DNA from: Micrococcaceae bacterium RIT 802
GTDB taxonomy: Bacteria; Actinomycetota; Actinomycetes; Actinomycetales; Micrococcaceae
NCBI GenBank assembly: GCA_016892645.1
Contig: JAFEMX010000001.1
Span: 62,001 to 126,000, forward strand
Reading direction: 5' to 3'
DNA: 64,000 nt
Part shown: one piece after another, positions 52,577 through 62,143 of the stretch
Position numbering within the stretch: the first letter of the stretch is position 1
Layout: each line of letters begins with the position of its first letter
Program-made: the position numbers and the translations under genes
The notes under the pieces: generated by a model
Seen by the model: only the letters and a program-made list of their open reading frames with translations
The model's database searches: none
Told to the model about the DNA's origin: nothing

Positions 52577-54255
52577 TGGCATTGACCAGGAATACCGATC
52601 AACCGTCTTCGTCCGGCCCGGGAAAGGGCAAGGGCAGGAAGCCCGGGGGTGGCGACGTCGCGGTCCCCGCCCTCGGCCCGCTGGGCATGCTCCGGTGGGC
52701 GTGGACCCAACTCACCAGCATGCGGACCGCGCTGTTCCTGCTCCTGCTGCTCGCGGTGGCCACCGTGCCGGGATCGCTCTTTCCGCAACGTTCGGTGAAC
52801 CCCACCGAGGTGACTGCCTATCTCGACAACAAGCCGGTGCTGGGACAGTGGCTGGACGCCTTCCAGCTATTCGACGTGTTCTCGAGCGTATGGTTCTCGG
52901 CCATCTACCTGCTGCTGTTCATCTCCTTGATCGGGTGCGTTTTCCCGCGTGCGAAGAAGCACCTGCAGGCGCTGCGGACCCCGCCACCGCGCACACCGGC
53001 CCGGCTCTCACGGCTCCCGGAGAACGGGACCCTGGAAGTCTCGGAGCTTCCCGCGGACCTTCCCGACAGCCAGATCCTTTCCCGCTCGGCTGCCCTGCTG
53101 AAGAAGCGCGGCTATCGCGTCGAGCAACGCCCGGACGGCCAGGTCCCGTCGGTGGGCGCCGAACGCGGCTACATCCGCGAGGTCGGCAACCTGATCTTCC
53201 ACTTCTCGTTGATCGGCGTGCTGGCCGCGGTCGCCATCGGCGGGGTGTTCGGCTACACCGGCCAACGCATCGTCGTCGAGGGGGAGTCGTTCGTCAACAC
53301 GCTGGTCTCCTACGACTCCTTCACCCCCGGCACCGGATTCAAGGAAGGCTCGCTGAGTCCCTTCTCCGTCACGCTTGATAAGTTCGACGTGACCTACGAC
53401 CGCGAATCCACGACGCATTTCGGCCAGCCCATCGATTTCCACGCCCGGGTGACGACGTCGGAGCCGGGAAGCGAGCCGGAGAAGCAGGACCTGCGGGTCA
53501 ACCACCCGCTGCGGATCGGCGGAACGGCCGTCTACCTGGTCGGCAACGGGTACGCCCCCGAGATCACCGTCCGGGACGGCCATGGTGACGTCTCCTACTC
53601 CGGTCCGGTTGTCGCGGTCCCGCAGGATGATGTCTTCACCTCTCTGCTGGTGCTCAAGGTGCCCGATGCCCAACCGGACCAGCTCGGCTTCGTCGGCCTG
53701 TTCCTTCCCACGGCCGGGGTCAACTCATCCGGGGTCGGCATCTCCCTGGATCCCAGCCCGGTGCTTCCACAGCTGCAGCTGAACTCCTACTACGGGGATC
53801 TCGGCCTAGACGCGGGGGATCCGCAGAACGTCTTCGTGCTCGACACCGACAAGCTCACCGAACTCAACAGCCGCAACCTCGACTCGGGTGGGCTCGTCGT
53901 CAATGCCGGCCAGACCGTGAAGCTGCCCCAGGACAAGGGATCCATCACCTTCGATGGCATCAAGCGCTATGCGGCCCTGGATATCCACCACGACCCCGGC
54001 AAGCTGCCGGTGGCGATCTTCGCCGCACTGGCCCTGCTGGGCCTGGCCGTCTCCCTGTTCACCCCCCGCCGTCGTGCCTGGATCAAGGTCCATCCGGCGG
54101 GGCAGGGGGCCCGCGACGGTGACGACCACGGCGGGCGTATCATCGAATACGGGGTACTGGCGCGCGGGGAAGACCCCCGCGTGCGCCAGGAGGCCCGGGA
54201 GCTTCGCACGCTTCTTGAGGGCGAATTCACCGGCACCAGCCGGACCGAAGTTTAG
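52576..54255 (+). CDS. resB: Cytochrome c biogenesis protein ResB
   Basis: 559 residues. Hydrophobic helices at about 50-70, 105-125, 205-225 and 490-510, with a large outer domain between the third and fourth, the ResB pattern. With CcsB it forms the system II heme exporter and synthetase. ATG 52576 was chosen because it overlaps the ccdA stop (TGATG); the longer frame inside ccdA is noise. Followed by ccsB after 17 nt with AGGAGA in the gap. Confidence 0.93.
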   Translation: MALTRNTDQPSSSGPGKGKGRKPGGGDVAVPALGPLGMLRWAWTQLTSMRTALFLLLLLAVATVPGSLFPQRSVNPTEVTAYLDNKPVLGQWLDAFQLFDVFSSVWFSAIYLLLFISLIGCVFPRAKKHLQALRTPPPRTPARLSRLPENGTLEVSELPADLPDSQILSRSAALLKKRGYRVEQRPDGQVPSVGAERGYIREVGNLIFHFSLIGVLAAVAIGGVFGYTGQRIVVEGESFVNTLVSYDSFTPGTGFKEGSLSPFSVTLDKFDVTYDRESTTHFGQPIDFHARVTTSEPGSEPEKQDLRVNHPLRIGGTAVYLVGNGYAPEITVRDGHGDVSYSGPVVAVPQDDVFTSLLVLKVPDAQPDQLGFVGLFLPTAGVNSSGVGISLDPSPVLPQLQLNSYYGDLGLDAGDPQNVFVLDTDKLTELNSRNLDSGGLVVNAGQTVKLPQDKGSITFDGIKRYAALDIHHDPGKLPVAIFAALALLGLAVSLFTPRRRAWIKVHPAGQGARDGDDHGGRIIEYGVLARGEDPRVRQEARELRTLLEGEFTGTSRTEV

Positions 54256-54272
54256 GAGACAGAGGAACACGC

Positions 54273-55313
54273 ATGCCAACCATCAATGAACAGCTCGGCG
54301 CATACAGCGACCTTTTCATGCTGCTGGCGGCCATGGCGTACGCCATCGCCTTCATTTCCTTTGCCTGGGATCTGGCCAAGTCCAACCAGACCATCCGGGA
54401 GCTCGAGTCGGGACTGCTGGCCGAAGAGGCCAAGCAGCTGGCTACCGTTGGCGCCGCGACGACGACGGAAAACCGGTACCGCGGGCCGCATGCGCCTGCG
54501 GCCGATGACGGCCTGCTCGTCAACGAATCGATGAACTACGTCCGCAAGGCCGGCAAGCGCACCGCCGCACGCGTCGGTGTTTCCGTGGCGTGGATCGCCG
54601 CGGCCATCCACGTGTTCGCCGTGGTGTCGCGGGCCATCGCCGCCGGCCGCGTGCCCTGGGGCAACATGTACGAGTTCCTCACCACCGGTGCCCTGGTCGT
54701 CGCCCTCGTCTTCCTGGTGGTGCTGCTCAAGAAGGACCTGCGTTTCATGGGGACCTTCGTGATCGGCCTGGTCACCCTCATGCTGTGTGCCGCCACGATG
54801 GGCTTCCCCACCCCGGTCGCGCACCTCGTTCCCGCCCTGCAGAGCCCGTGGCTGATCATCCACGTCTCCATCGCCGTGCTGGCCTCCTCGCTGTTCACGA
54901 TCACCTTCGCGCTCAGCGTCCTGCAGCTCTTCCAGGCCGACCGGCAGGCCAAGCTCGCCGCCGGCAAGCCCGACAGGCTGGCGTTCCTGCGCATGGTCCC
55001 CAGTGCCGCCGCCCTGGAGAACTTCGCCTACCGGATCAACGCCGTCGCGTTTGTGATGTGGACCTTCACGCTCATGGCCGGAGCCGTCTGGGCCGAAGCC
55101 GCCTGGGGACGCTACTGGGGCTGGGACACCAAGGAAGTCTGGACCTTCGTCATCTGGGTCGTCTTCGCCGGATACCTCCACGCCCGCGCAACCCGCGGCT
55201 GGACGGGCACCCGTTCGGCCTGGCTGAGCATCATCGGCTACCTGTGCATCGTCTTCAACTTCACCGTGGTGAACATCTACTTCAACGGCCTGCACTCCTA
55301 CGCCGGCGTCTAG
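54273..55313 (+). CDS. ccsB: Cytochrome c biogenesis protein CcsB (CcsA/ResC type)
   Basis: 346 residues with about eight membrane helices. The WWD heme-handling motif is WGRYWGWDTKEVW, flanked by conserved His residues such as LIIHVSIAVLA and the C-terminal FNGLHSYAG. It presents heme to apocytochrome c outside the membrane. Last gene of the four-gene ccs operon, ended by a hairpin at 55328. Confidence 0.94.
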   Translation: MPTINEQLGAYSDLFMLLAAMAYAIAFISFAWDLAKSNQTIRELESGLLAEEAKQLATVGAATTTENRYRGPHAPAADDGLLVNESMNYVRKAGKRTAARVGVSVAWIAAAIHVFAVVSRAIAAGRVPWGNMYEFLTTGALVVALVFLVVLLKKDLRFMGTFVIGLVTLMLCAATMGFPTPVAHLVPALQSPWLIIHVSIAVLASSLFTITFALSVLQLFQADRQAKLAAGKPDRLAFLRMVPSAAALENFAYRINAVAFVMWTFTLMAGAVWAEAAWGRYWGWDTKEVWTFVIWVVFAGYLHARATRGWTGTRSAWLSIIGYLCIVFNFTVVNIYFNGLHSYAGV

Positions 55314-55327
55314 CTGCACCGGCATGG

Positions 55328-55364
55328 GGGCCCGGAACGGAGCATCAGCGCTCCGGCCGGGCCC
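55328..55364 (+). terminator. Terminator of the ccs operon
   Basis: Eight-bp outer stem (55328-55335 with 55357-55364) and five-bp inner stem (55339-55343 with 55350-55354), 14 nt after the ccsB stop. Confidence 0.75.
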
Positions 55365-55443
55365 TTGGCGCGTGCGGGCTGCGACCAGGGGCGGGAATGA
55401 CGGACTGAACGTCAGGCGGGTCGCCGTGGCCTACGCTGGATCA

Positions 55444-55680
55444 ATGACTTCCACGCCAGGTCCCGACCGGCCGCTCCCGTATCTGCGTACGGCGGCGCTT
55501 CCACTTACCCTTGCCGTCCTGGCCATTGCCGCGGCCCTGGTTTCGACGTTCCTGGCGGCAATGGTGGCGAAGCTGGTCCTGCTGGGCGTGGCCCTGATCC
55601 TGATCCTGGCCTGCGGGGCAAGCCTGGCCGTCCTCGTCTACCGCATCCGGAAGGCGTCGGCCTCGGCATCCGAGGGCTGA
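55444..55680 (+). CDS. Small two-helix membrane protein
   Basis: 78 residues. TACGCT lies 6 nt before ATG 55444, a leaderless start; the open frame from 55324 crosses the terminator and is noise. Two hydrophobic helices, about 16-38 and 40-65, followed by a basic end. I do not recognise a family. Converges on the PLDc_N-like gene. Confidence 0.6.
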   Translation: MTSTPGPDRPLPYLRTAALPLTLAVLAIAAALVSTFLAAMVAKLVLLGVALILILACGASLAVLVYRIRKASASASEG

Positions 55681-55695
55681 AGCGATCCGCGCAAA

Positions 55696-56121
55696 CTAGG
55701 CAGTCGGGGGATTGGTATCGCGGTCGGAGGGAAGGTCGCCATTGCCGCTCGGGGGTTGCTGGTCCTTCTGTTCCTTGGCCTCCCGGGCCTTCAGCTCCGC
55801 TTCCCGACGGCGCAATTCCTCGTCCTTGGCGCGCTGTCGGCGCTGCGTCTCGAGGGTACGCAGGAATTCGGGGTTGTCATCGGGGGCCGCTGGCCCACGG
55901 GTTGGGCGCTGCTCGGTTGCGCGCCCGGAACCCGAATCGTTGGGCCGACCCAGCCAGAACCACAAGCAGGCGCCGATGAGCGGCAACAGGATGATGGCCA
56001 CGATCCATCCGGGCTTGGCGATGCTCCGTACCCGGTGCGCCGGTGTCTGCGCACACTGGATCAACGCATAAATGGTGACGGCAAGGGCCACCAGCGCGCC
56101 GAGCATCAAATTTCTGACCAT
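55696..56121 (-). CDS. PLDc_N domain membrane protein with charged coiled-coil tail
   Basis: 141 residues. Two N-terminal hydrophobic helices joined by a short loop (LALIQCAQTPAHRVRSIAK then WIVAIILLPLIGACLWFWLGR) match the phospholipase D N-terminal domain (PLDc_N), without a catalytic domain. Residues about 85-125 are Arg/Glu/Lys-rich, likely coiled coil. TACACT lies 6 nt before the ATG. Divergent from the DUF4229 gene across 54 bp. Confidence 0.8.
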   Translation of the reverse strand: MVRNLMLGALVALAVTIYALIQCAQTPAHRVRSIAKPGWIVAIILLPLIGACLWFWLGRPNDSGSGRATEQRPTRGPAAPDDNPEFLRTLETQRRQRAKDEELRRREAELKAREAKEQKDQQPPSGNGDLPSDRDTNPPTA

Positions 56122-56175
56122 GCTTCCAGTGTAGTGAAGATTCCGGCTCCCGGGTGCAGCCGGTAGAATCGTGGT

Positions 56176-56445
56176 GTGCAGTTCCTTAAGTACACCATGA
56201 TCCGATTGGCCCTCTTCTTCGCCGTCTTCGCGGCGTTGTATTGGGGCCTGCGCTTTTCGCTGTGGCTGGCGGCCGTGGTCGCGGCCGTGGTGGCGTTTTG
56301 CATCGCCTATTTGTTCCTGAACCGGATGCGGTCCGCCAGCGTCCAGCAGGTGCAATCCCGGGTGGCCGACCTGCGCAACCACCCCGGCTCCCACAAGGGC
56401 ACGCTCGAGCGCGAGGACGAAGAAGCCGAGGACCGCTACCAATAG
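56176..56445 (+). CDS. DUF4229 membrane protein
   Basis: 89 residues with two helices (about 5-25 and 28-50) and a charged tail; matches the actinobacterial DUF4229 family usually found next to menA. GTG start with TAGAAT 6 nt upstream. Function unknown; the linkage to menaquinone genes is conserved. Converges on menA with 12 nt between stops. Confidence 0.82.
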   Translation: MQFLKYTMIRLALFFAVFAALYWGLRFSLWLAAVVAAVVAFCIAYLFLNRMRSASVQQVQSRVADLRNHPGSHKGTLEREDEEAEDRYQ

Positions 56446-56457
56446 CCGGCCTGCGGA

Positions 56458-57354
56458 TCAGCCCTGTTGCCGGAGCACCACGGTGACGACCATGCCGATG
56501 GCGAACAGGATGCCATAGCCCAGGTTGACGAAACCGGTGTGTTTGAGCACCGGAATCAGGGCCTTCCGGTCGCGGCTCTTGAGCATGATCCACGCGGGCA
56601 TCAGGCACGCGGGGGCCACGAGCACCACGAGCATCAGCCACGGGTAGTCTCGCAGCAGCAGCAAGGGCAGCAGGATCGGCAGGGCCAGCATCAGGACGTA
56701 GGCCACGCGTGCCCAGTCGTCGCCGAGCCGGACGGCCAGGGTCCGTTTGCCCACCTCGCGGTCGGTGGGGATGTCGCGCACGTTGTTGGCCATCAGGAGC
56801 GCGGTGGCGATCAACCCCGTTGCGCAGGCGCCGACCCATGCGGTGGCCGGAAGCTGCAGGACCTGGGTGAACGTGGTGCCCAGGGTCGCGGCCAGGCCGA
56901 AGAACAAGAACACGAAAACATCCCCGAGGCCCTGGTATCCGTACGGCCGTTCACCCCCGGTGTATCCCCAGGCGGCGAAGATCGCGGCGACGCCGACCAG
57001 CAGCAGCGGCCATGCCTGGGACAGCAGGACCAGAACCAGGCCCGCCACCGCTGCGGCACCGAAGCAGGCGAAGGCGGCGGCCTTGACCTGGGCGGGCTTG
57101 GCGGCACCCGATCCGGTCAACCGCAGCGGTCCGACCCGGACGTCGTCGGTTCCGCGGATGCCGTCGGAATAGTCGTTGGCGTAGTTCACGCCGACCTGCA
57201 GCAACAGCGAGACGAGGGCTGCCAGGACGGCCCGCAACCACCAGACGTTCCCGTCCACCCCATAGGCGGCAGCGGTGCCGATGATGACGGGGGCGATCGC
57301 CATCGGGAGGGTGCGCAGCCGGGCGCCTTCGATCCATTGGGCGGGCGTGGCCAC
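56458..57354 (-). CDS. menA: 1,4-dihydroxy-2-naphthoate polyprenyltransferase MenA
   Basis: 298 residues with eight to nine helices. Attaches the prenyl chain to DHNA in menaquinone synthesis. UbiA-family motifs: NYANDYSDGIRG (first Asp-rich, Mg/diphosphate) and NNVRDIPTDREVGKRTLAVRLG (second). GTG 57354 was chosen because AGGA lies about 7 nt upstream; the frame open to 57924 is antisense to menE. menE follows on the same strand 43 bp upstream. Confidence 0.94.
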   Translation of the reverse strand: MATPAQWIEGARLRTLPMAIAPVIIGTAAAYGVDGNVWWLRAVLAALVSLLLQVGVNYANDYSDGIRGTDDVRVGPLRLTGSGAAKPAQVKAAAFACFGAAAVAGLVLVLLSQAWPLLLVGVAAIFAAWGYTGGERPYGYQGLGDVFVFLFFGLAATLGTTFTQVLQLPATAWVGACATGLIATALLMANNVRDIPTDREVGKRTLAVRLGDDWARVAYVLMLALPILLPLLLLRDYPWLMLVVLVAPACLMPAWIMLKSRDRKALIPVLKHTGFVNLGYGILFAIGMVVTVVLRQQG

Positions 57355-57397
57355 GGTGGGGTCCTCTCGGTAGGATGCTGGCGGTTTCTCCAGCGTC

Positions 57398-58516
57398 CTA
57401 TTCTCTCCCCGCGCCACCCAACAGGGAAATTGCCGCCTGGCGGTCCGGTTTCCCGCCGGGCAGGGTCGGCATTTCCGCGACCGGCAGCAGTCGATGGGGG
57501 ACCGCGGCACGTCCCAGTTCCGCCCGCACGGCGTCACGGATGGCTTCCGGGGTGGCCTGTCCGGTGACGAGCGCACCGACGGCCGACCCCCACTCGGGGT
57601 CGGGGATGCCGACGACCAGCGCCGAGCGGACCCCCGGTACCGATTCGATGGCGGTGGCGACGGCGCCTGCCGAGACCTTGACGGCGCCGGTGTTGATGAC
57701 GTCGTCGATGCGGCCGTCCACGCGAAGCATGCCATCGCGGTAGGAGCCCAGGTCGTCGGTGGTGAACCAGCGGGTTCCCTCGCCGTCGACCGAGAAATGG
57801 GCGTCGGTGAGTCCGGGGTTTCCCAGGTAGCCGCCGGCGACGACGTCGCCGCCGAGCCGGATCCTGCCCTCCGTGCTGGTGATCCGCACCCCGGGGAGTG
57901 GTTCGCCGTCGTACACGCAGCCACCGCAGGTCTCGCTCATCCCGTAGGTGCGGATGATTCGCAGCCCGTGGGTGCGTGCCGCCGCGCGCAGCGGTTCCGA
58001 CGTGGCGCCGCCGCCGAGCAGGATCGCATCGAAGCGGCGCAATGCGGCGACGGTTTCCGGTTCCGGGTCATCGAGGAGGCGGGCCAGCTGGGTGGGCACC
58101 AGCGAGGTGATCCGCACCCGGTCGGTGAGTTCGGCGGCGGCGGCGGTGAAGCCCCCGGGGGTGAACCTGGCGTCCAGGTCCATCGCCCAGGGGCGGGTCC
58201 CGGCGTAGAGGCTGCGGGTGAGCACGGCTAGTCCCGCCACGTAGTGCACGGGCAGCGCCAGCAGCCACTGGCCCTCGGCGCGCAGGTGTTCGGCCGTCGC
58301 CATGGAGGAGGCGGCGAGCGCGTCGACGGGCAGCACGGTGCGTTTGGGGGTGCCGGTGGACCCCGAGGTGCGCACGACGGCGGCGCTGCCCTCGGGCGCA
58401 TCGGTCGCCAGTTCGAGGCGATGGCTGCCGGGGCTGTCGCCGGGCAGTACCTCGACGGCGGGCCCGTCGTCGTTCAGGGCCGCCGCCAGGGCAGACAGCA
58501 GGGGTTCGATGTCCAT
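57398..58516 (-). CDS. menE: o-succinylbenzoate-CoA ligase MenE
   Basis: 372 residues, short but typical for actinobacterial MenE. Acyl-adenylate enzyme: VVRTSGSTGTPKRTV is the P-loop, ILLGGGATSEPL the substrate region, RTYGMSETCGGCVYDG the core, and LPGGKPDRQA holds the C-terminal catalytic Lys. Makes OSB-CoA from o-succinylbenzoate in menaquinone synthesis. AGGGGA precedes the ATG. Nine nt separate it from menB. Confidence 0.93.
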   Translation of the reverse strand: MDIEPLLSALAAALNDDGPAVEVLPGDSPGSHRLELATDAPEGSAAVVRTSGSTGTPKRTVLPVDALAASSMATAEHLRAEGQWLLALPVHYVAGLAVLTRSLYAGTRPWAMDLDARFTPGGFTAAAAELTDRVRITSLVPTQLARLLDDPEPETVAALRRFDAILLGGGATSEPLRAAARTHGLRIIRTYGMSETCGGCVYDGEPLPGVRITSTEGRIRLGGDVVAGGYLGNPGLTDAHFSVDGEGTRWFTTDDLGSYRDGMLRVDGRIDDVINTGAVKVSAGAVATAIESVPGVRSALVVGIPDPEWGSAVGALVTGQATPEAIRDAVRAELGRAAVPHRLLPVAEMPTLPGGKPDRQAAISLLGGAGRE

Positions 58517-58525
58517 CCGGGTCCC

Positions 58526-59479
58526 CTAGAAGTAGTAGGGGTGCCCGGACCAGTCGGGCTCGCGCTTGCCCAGGAACGCGTCCCGGCCCTCCACCGCCTC
58601 GTCGGTCATGTAGGCCAGCCGGGTGGCCTCCCCGGCGAAGACCTGCTGGCCGGCCAGGCCGTCGTCGGCCATGTTGAAGGCGAACTTGAGCATCCGAATC
58701 GCCTGCGGGGACTGCCGGGCGATGTCGGCGGCGTATTCCAGCGCGACCTCCTCGAGGCGCTCATGGTCCACGGCCTCGTTGACGGCCCCCAGGGCCACCA
58801 TGTCCTCGGCGGAGTGCTCGCGGGCCAGGAAGAAGATCCCGCGGGCGTTCTTCTGCCCGATCTGCCGGGCCAGCAGGGCGGAGCCGTAGCCGGCGTCGAA
58901 GGAACCGACCGTCGCGTCGGTCTGCTTGAACTTGCCGTGCTGGCGGGAGGCGATGGTCAGGTCGGAGACCACATGCAGCGAGTGCCCGCCGCCGGCCGCC
59001 CAGCCGTTGACCACGGCGATGACCACCTTGGGCATGGTGCGCATCAGCCGCTGCACCTCCAGGATGTGCAACCGGCCCGCACGTGCGGGGTCCACGGATT
59101 CGGCGGTGTCGCCGTCGGCGTAGCGGTAGCCGTCGCGCCCGCGGATGCGCTGGTCGCCGCCCGAGCAGAAGGAGTGCCCGCCGTCCTTGGGAGAGGGGCC
59201 GTTGCCGGTCAGCAGCACGGCGGCGACGTCGGAGGTCATGCGGGCGTGGTCCATGGCACGGAAGAGTTCGTCGACGGTGCCCGGGCGGAAGGCGTTGCGC
59301 ACCTCGGGCCGGTCGAAGGCGATGCGCACGGCGGGAAGGTCGCGCAGGATCCTCCCGTCGGCATCGCGTTCCACCTGCCGGTGGTAGGTGATGTCCTCGA
59401 AGTCGAAGCCCTCCACGATCCGCCAACGGGTCGGGTCGAAGAGGTCGGATACCTGGTCGGGAAGGGAAGGTGTGCTCAC
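58526..59479 (-). CDS. menB: 1,4-dihydroxy-2-naphthoyl-CoA synthase MenB
   Basis: 317 residues. Crotonase-fold enzyme closing the second ring of menaquinone. Features: GWAAGGGHSLHVVSDLTIAS (oxyanion hole), TDATVGSFDAGYGS, and EVRNAFRPGTVDELF. The GTG at 59479 was chosen because TAGACT lies 7 nt before it (leaderless); a GTG two codons further up (59485) is the alternative. First gene of the menB-menE-menA run. Confidence 0.94.
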   Translation of the reverse strand: MSTPSLPDQVSDLFDPTRWRIVEGFDFEDITYHRQVERDADGRILRDLPAVRIAFDRPEVRNAFRPGTVDELFRAMDHARMTSDVAAVLLTGNGPSPKDGGHSFCSGGDQRIRGRDGYRYADGDTAESVDPARAGRLHILEVQRLMRTMPKVVIAVVNGWAAGGGHSLHVVSDLTIASRQHGKFKQTDATVGSFDAGYGSALLARQIGQKNARGIFFLAREHSAEDMVALGAVNEAVDHERLEEVALEYAADIARQSPQAIRMLKFAFNMADDGLAGQQVFAGEATRLAYMTDEAVEGRDAFLGKREPDWSGHPYYF

Positions 59480-59533
59480 CCGCACCAGTCTAGACGCGCC
59501 GCACGGCCGCGCCGGGGCCGCACCGCACGGGGG

Positions 59534-59977
59534 TCAACCCAGGCAGAACTCGTTGCCCTCCGGGTCCGCCATGGTGTACCAGGTGAAGGGGCCCTCGTTG
59601 GCCTGGTAGAGGAAGCGGGCCCCGCGTCCCTCCAGGGTGGTCCGCAGCGCGTCCTTATCCGGACCGGATTCGGTGAGGTGGATGTCCCAGTGCACGCGGT
59701 TCTTCACGGTCTTCGGTTCCGGGACCAGCTGGAAGAGGATGCGCTGGCGGGGCCTGGTCCCCACCTGCTCGGCGGGACAGATCGCCGCACCGGTCTTCCA
59801 GACGAGGCCTCCCTGGAAGATGCGGGTATCCGCCTCGGTGGCGTGGCCCTCGTCGATCATGCGCCGGATGAAGGCCTCGTCGGTCGGCTCCACGGACCAG
59901 TCCAGCGTTTCGGCCCACCAGGCGGCCAGGACGTGCGGGTCATGGCAGTCGACGGTGGTCTGGATGTGCAAGCCCAT
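59534..59977 (-). CDS. VOC family protein (glyoxalase-like)
   Basis: 147 residues, two beta-alpha-beta-beta-beta modules of the vicinal oxygen chelate fold: IQTTVDCHDPHVLAAWWAETL opens the first and VHWDIHLTESGPDKDALRTTLE the second; FTWYTMADPEGNEFCLG closes it, with His and Glu metal ligands. Substrate unknown. ATG 59977 has GGAGGA just upstream. On the same strand as menB, 54 bp away, probably separate. Confidence 0.85.
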   Translation of the reverse strand: MGLHIQTTVDCHDPHVLAAWWAETLDWSVEPTDEAFIRRMIDEGHATEADTRIFQGGLVWKTGAAICPAEQVGTRPRQRILFQLVPEPKTVKNRVHWDIHLTESGPDKDALRTTLEGRGARFLYQANEGPFTWYTMADPEGNEFCLG

Positions 59978-60164
59978 GGTGGTCCTCCGGGTCCCGTGCA
60001 TCGATAGGGCCACGCTACGGGCTGCCGGCCGCGGCGTACAGGGCCCGGCCATGGCTCACTGACAAGGATGATTAACGGGGCTGGGGGTGAGCCGGACTAC
60101 ACTATCGTGTCCCCTCGAACCACCCCGGCCACACCGCAGTGCCCGGAACCCGGAAGGAGTCGGT

Positions 60165-61643
60165 GTGTCCCACCCCGACCACAAGACCACCTCGGCACCG
60201 CCGCCCCCTGAGCGCCCGGAGCACGCGGGCACGGCCACGGCAGGCATCACCGCCGAGGGCTACAAGAAGACCCTGACCCGGCGGCACGTCCAGATGATCG
60301 CCATGGGTGGGGCCATCGGCGTCGGACTTTTCATGGGTGCCGGCGGACGGCTGGCGTCGACCGGCCCGTCGCTCATCTTCTCCTACGCCATCGCCGGGCT
60401 CATCGCCTACTTCCTGATGCGCGCACTCGGCGAGCTGATCATGTACCGCCAGTCCTCCGGATCCTTCGTCAGCTACGCCGGCGAGCTGTTCGGTGCCAAG
60501 GGCGCCTTCCTCGCCGGGTGGATGTACGTCCTGAACTGGATCATGACCGGCATCGCCGAGCTGATCGCCATCGGGCTGTACTTCCAGTTCTTCTTCCCGG
60601 CCGTCCCGATCGAGGTCTCGGCGATCTGCGCGCTGGCCCTGCTGGTCGCGGTCAACCTGTTCAGCGCCAAGGCGTTCGGCGAGTTCGAGTTCTGGGCCTC
60701 GGCACTGAAGGTCGCCGCCATCGTGCTGTTCCTCATCGTCGGCGCCGTCATGGTCGCGATGAACACCCAGATCGGCGACGGCCACGCCGCCGTGTCCAAC
60801 CTCTGGGCCAGCGAGGGCGGGATGTTCCCGCGCGGCTTCTTCATCTGCATCCTGGTGCTGAACTCCGTGGTCTTCGCCTACAACGCGATCGAGCTGGTGG
60901 GCATCACCGCAGGCGAGATGGAGGACCCGGCCCGCGAGGTCCCCCGGGCGATCCGCGCCGTCGTGCTGCGCATCGTCGTCTTCTACGTCGGCTCGGTGAC
61001 CCTGCTGGCCATGCTGATGCCCTGGGACCAGTACAAGGCCGGCGAAAGCCCGTTCGTCACCGTGTTCGACCAGCTCGGTGCCGCCTGGATCGGCGACGTG
61101 ATGAACTTCGTGGTCATCACCGCGGCCCTGAGCTCCTGCAACTCGGGGCTGTACTCCATCGGCCGCGTCTTCCGCGCGATGGCCAACAACGGGCACGCCC
61201 CGAAGTGGCTGGCCCGGATGAACAGCCGCTACGTCCCGTGGGCGGGCATCGTCACCGTCGGCGCCGTCTACCTGGTCGGCATCCTGGCCAACATCTGGCT
61301 GGGCGGTTCCCACGCCTTCGACCTGGCGCTGAACACGGCATCCATCGGCGTGATCTTCACCTGGGGGACGATCTTCGCCTGCCAGCTGATGCTGCGCCAC
61401 CGCAAGGGCAAGGTCTCGTCCCTGCCGATGCCGGGGGCACCCTGGACCAGCTGGGCCGGGATCATCTCCCTGCCGGTCATCACCGTGCTGATCTCCTTCG
61501 ACAGCATGTCGGATCCGGCCACCGGCGAGGTCTACCACCTGGGCCTCTACACGATCGCCTGCATCCCGGTGATCGCCCTGGCGCTGTGGATCGGCTGGCT
61601 GCGGGTCCGCACCAACCAGCCCGCCAACGAGTTCTACTCCTGA
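60165..61643 (+). CDS. Amino acid permease (APC superfamily, AAT/GABA permease type)
   Basis: 492 residues with twelve helices. MGGAIGVGLFMGAGGRLAST in helix 1 is the substrate motif, followed by FLMRALGELIMYRQSSGSFVSYAG. It takes up amino acids such as proline, GABA or aromatic amino acids with protons; the substrate is not decidable from sequence. GTG 60165 was chosen because AAGGAG lies 5 nt upstream. Its stop region overlaps the convergent thioesterase gene by 10 bp. Confidence 0.92.
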   Translation: MSHPDHKTTSAPPPPERPEHAGTATAGITAEGYKKTLTRRHVQMIAMGGAIGVGLFMGAGGRLASTGPSLIFSYAIAGLIAYFLMRALGELIMYRQSSGSFVSYAGELFGAKGAFLAGWMYVLNWIMTGIAELIAIGLYFQFFFPAVPIEVSAICALALLVAVNLFSAKAFGEFEFWASALKVAAIVLFLIVGAVMVAMNTQIGDGHAAVSNLWASEGGMFPRGFFICILVLNSVVFAYNAIELVGITAGEMEDPAREVPRAIRAVVLRIVVFYVGSVTLLAMLMPWDQYKAGESPFVTVFDQLGAAWIGDVMNFVVITAALSSCNSGLYSIGRVFRAMANNGHAPKWLARMNSRYVPWAGIVTVGAVYLVGILANIWLGGSHAFDLALNTASIGVIFTWGTIFACQLMLRHRKGKVSSLPMPGAPWTSWAGIISLPVITVLISFDSMSDPATGEVYHLGLYTIACIPVIALALWIGWLRVRTNQPANEFYS

Positions 61644-62143
61644 TGCCTTAAGGCAAAGAACGACGCCGTCGCGCTGGCGAGGATCCGGCCCTCGCCATCG
61701 CGGACCTCGCCCGAGGCGATCGCGGTGGAGCGTCCGTAATGATCCACCTGGCCCACGGCCGAGACGACTCCCGAATCCACCGTCATGGGCCGAAGGAACC
61801 TCACATGCAGGTCCGTCGTCGTCCAGGTCGTCCCGGCGGGGGAGAGGGATTCCACGCTGAACCCCAACGCCGTGTCGAGCAGGGTGGACAGGAAGCCGCC
61901 GTGGCCGGTGCCGATGGTGTTGAACTGCTGGGATTGGGGCACGGTCTCGAGGCGCACGGTTCCCTCGTCGGCCAGCACCGTGCGCACGCCCAGTGCGGTG
62001 AGCAGCGGTGACTCCGGCAGGTCCCCGGCGATGATGGCCCGCAGGAAATCCAGGCCCTGGCGTGAGCCGCTCTCGCGGCGCAGCCGCTCGGAAACGGCGG
62101 TGATGTCGGTGTCCTGGGGCTGGGCCTCGTCCAATGTCGGCAT
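61634..62143 (-). CDS. PaaI-type hotdog thioesterase
   Basis: 169 residues. Hotdog fold with NTIGTGHGGFLSTLLDTALGF (the HGG catalytic loop) and TWTTTDLHVRFLRPMTV. It hydrolyses acyl- or aryl-CoA esters; substrate unknown. TACGCT lies 6 nt before the ATG, so transcription is leaderless and starts only 31 bp from the divergent SRPBCC gene. The longer frame to 62854 is antisense noise. Confidence 0.87.
   Translation of the reverse strand: MPTLDEAQPQDTDITAVSERLRRESGSRQGLDFLRAIIAGDLPESPLLTALGVRTVLADEGTVRLETVPQSQQFNTIGTGHGGFLSTLLDTALGFSVESLSPAGTTWTTTDLHVRFLRPMTVDSGVVSAVGQVDHYGRSTAIASGEVRDGEGRILASATASFFALRHQE

Noticed and set aside
48853-55313. Rex operator in front of the ccs genes
   Set aside because: I looked for a TTGTGAA/TTCACAA palindrome upstream of 50495 and found none.
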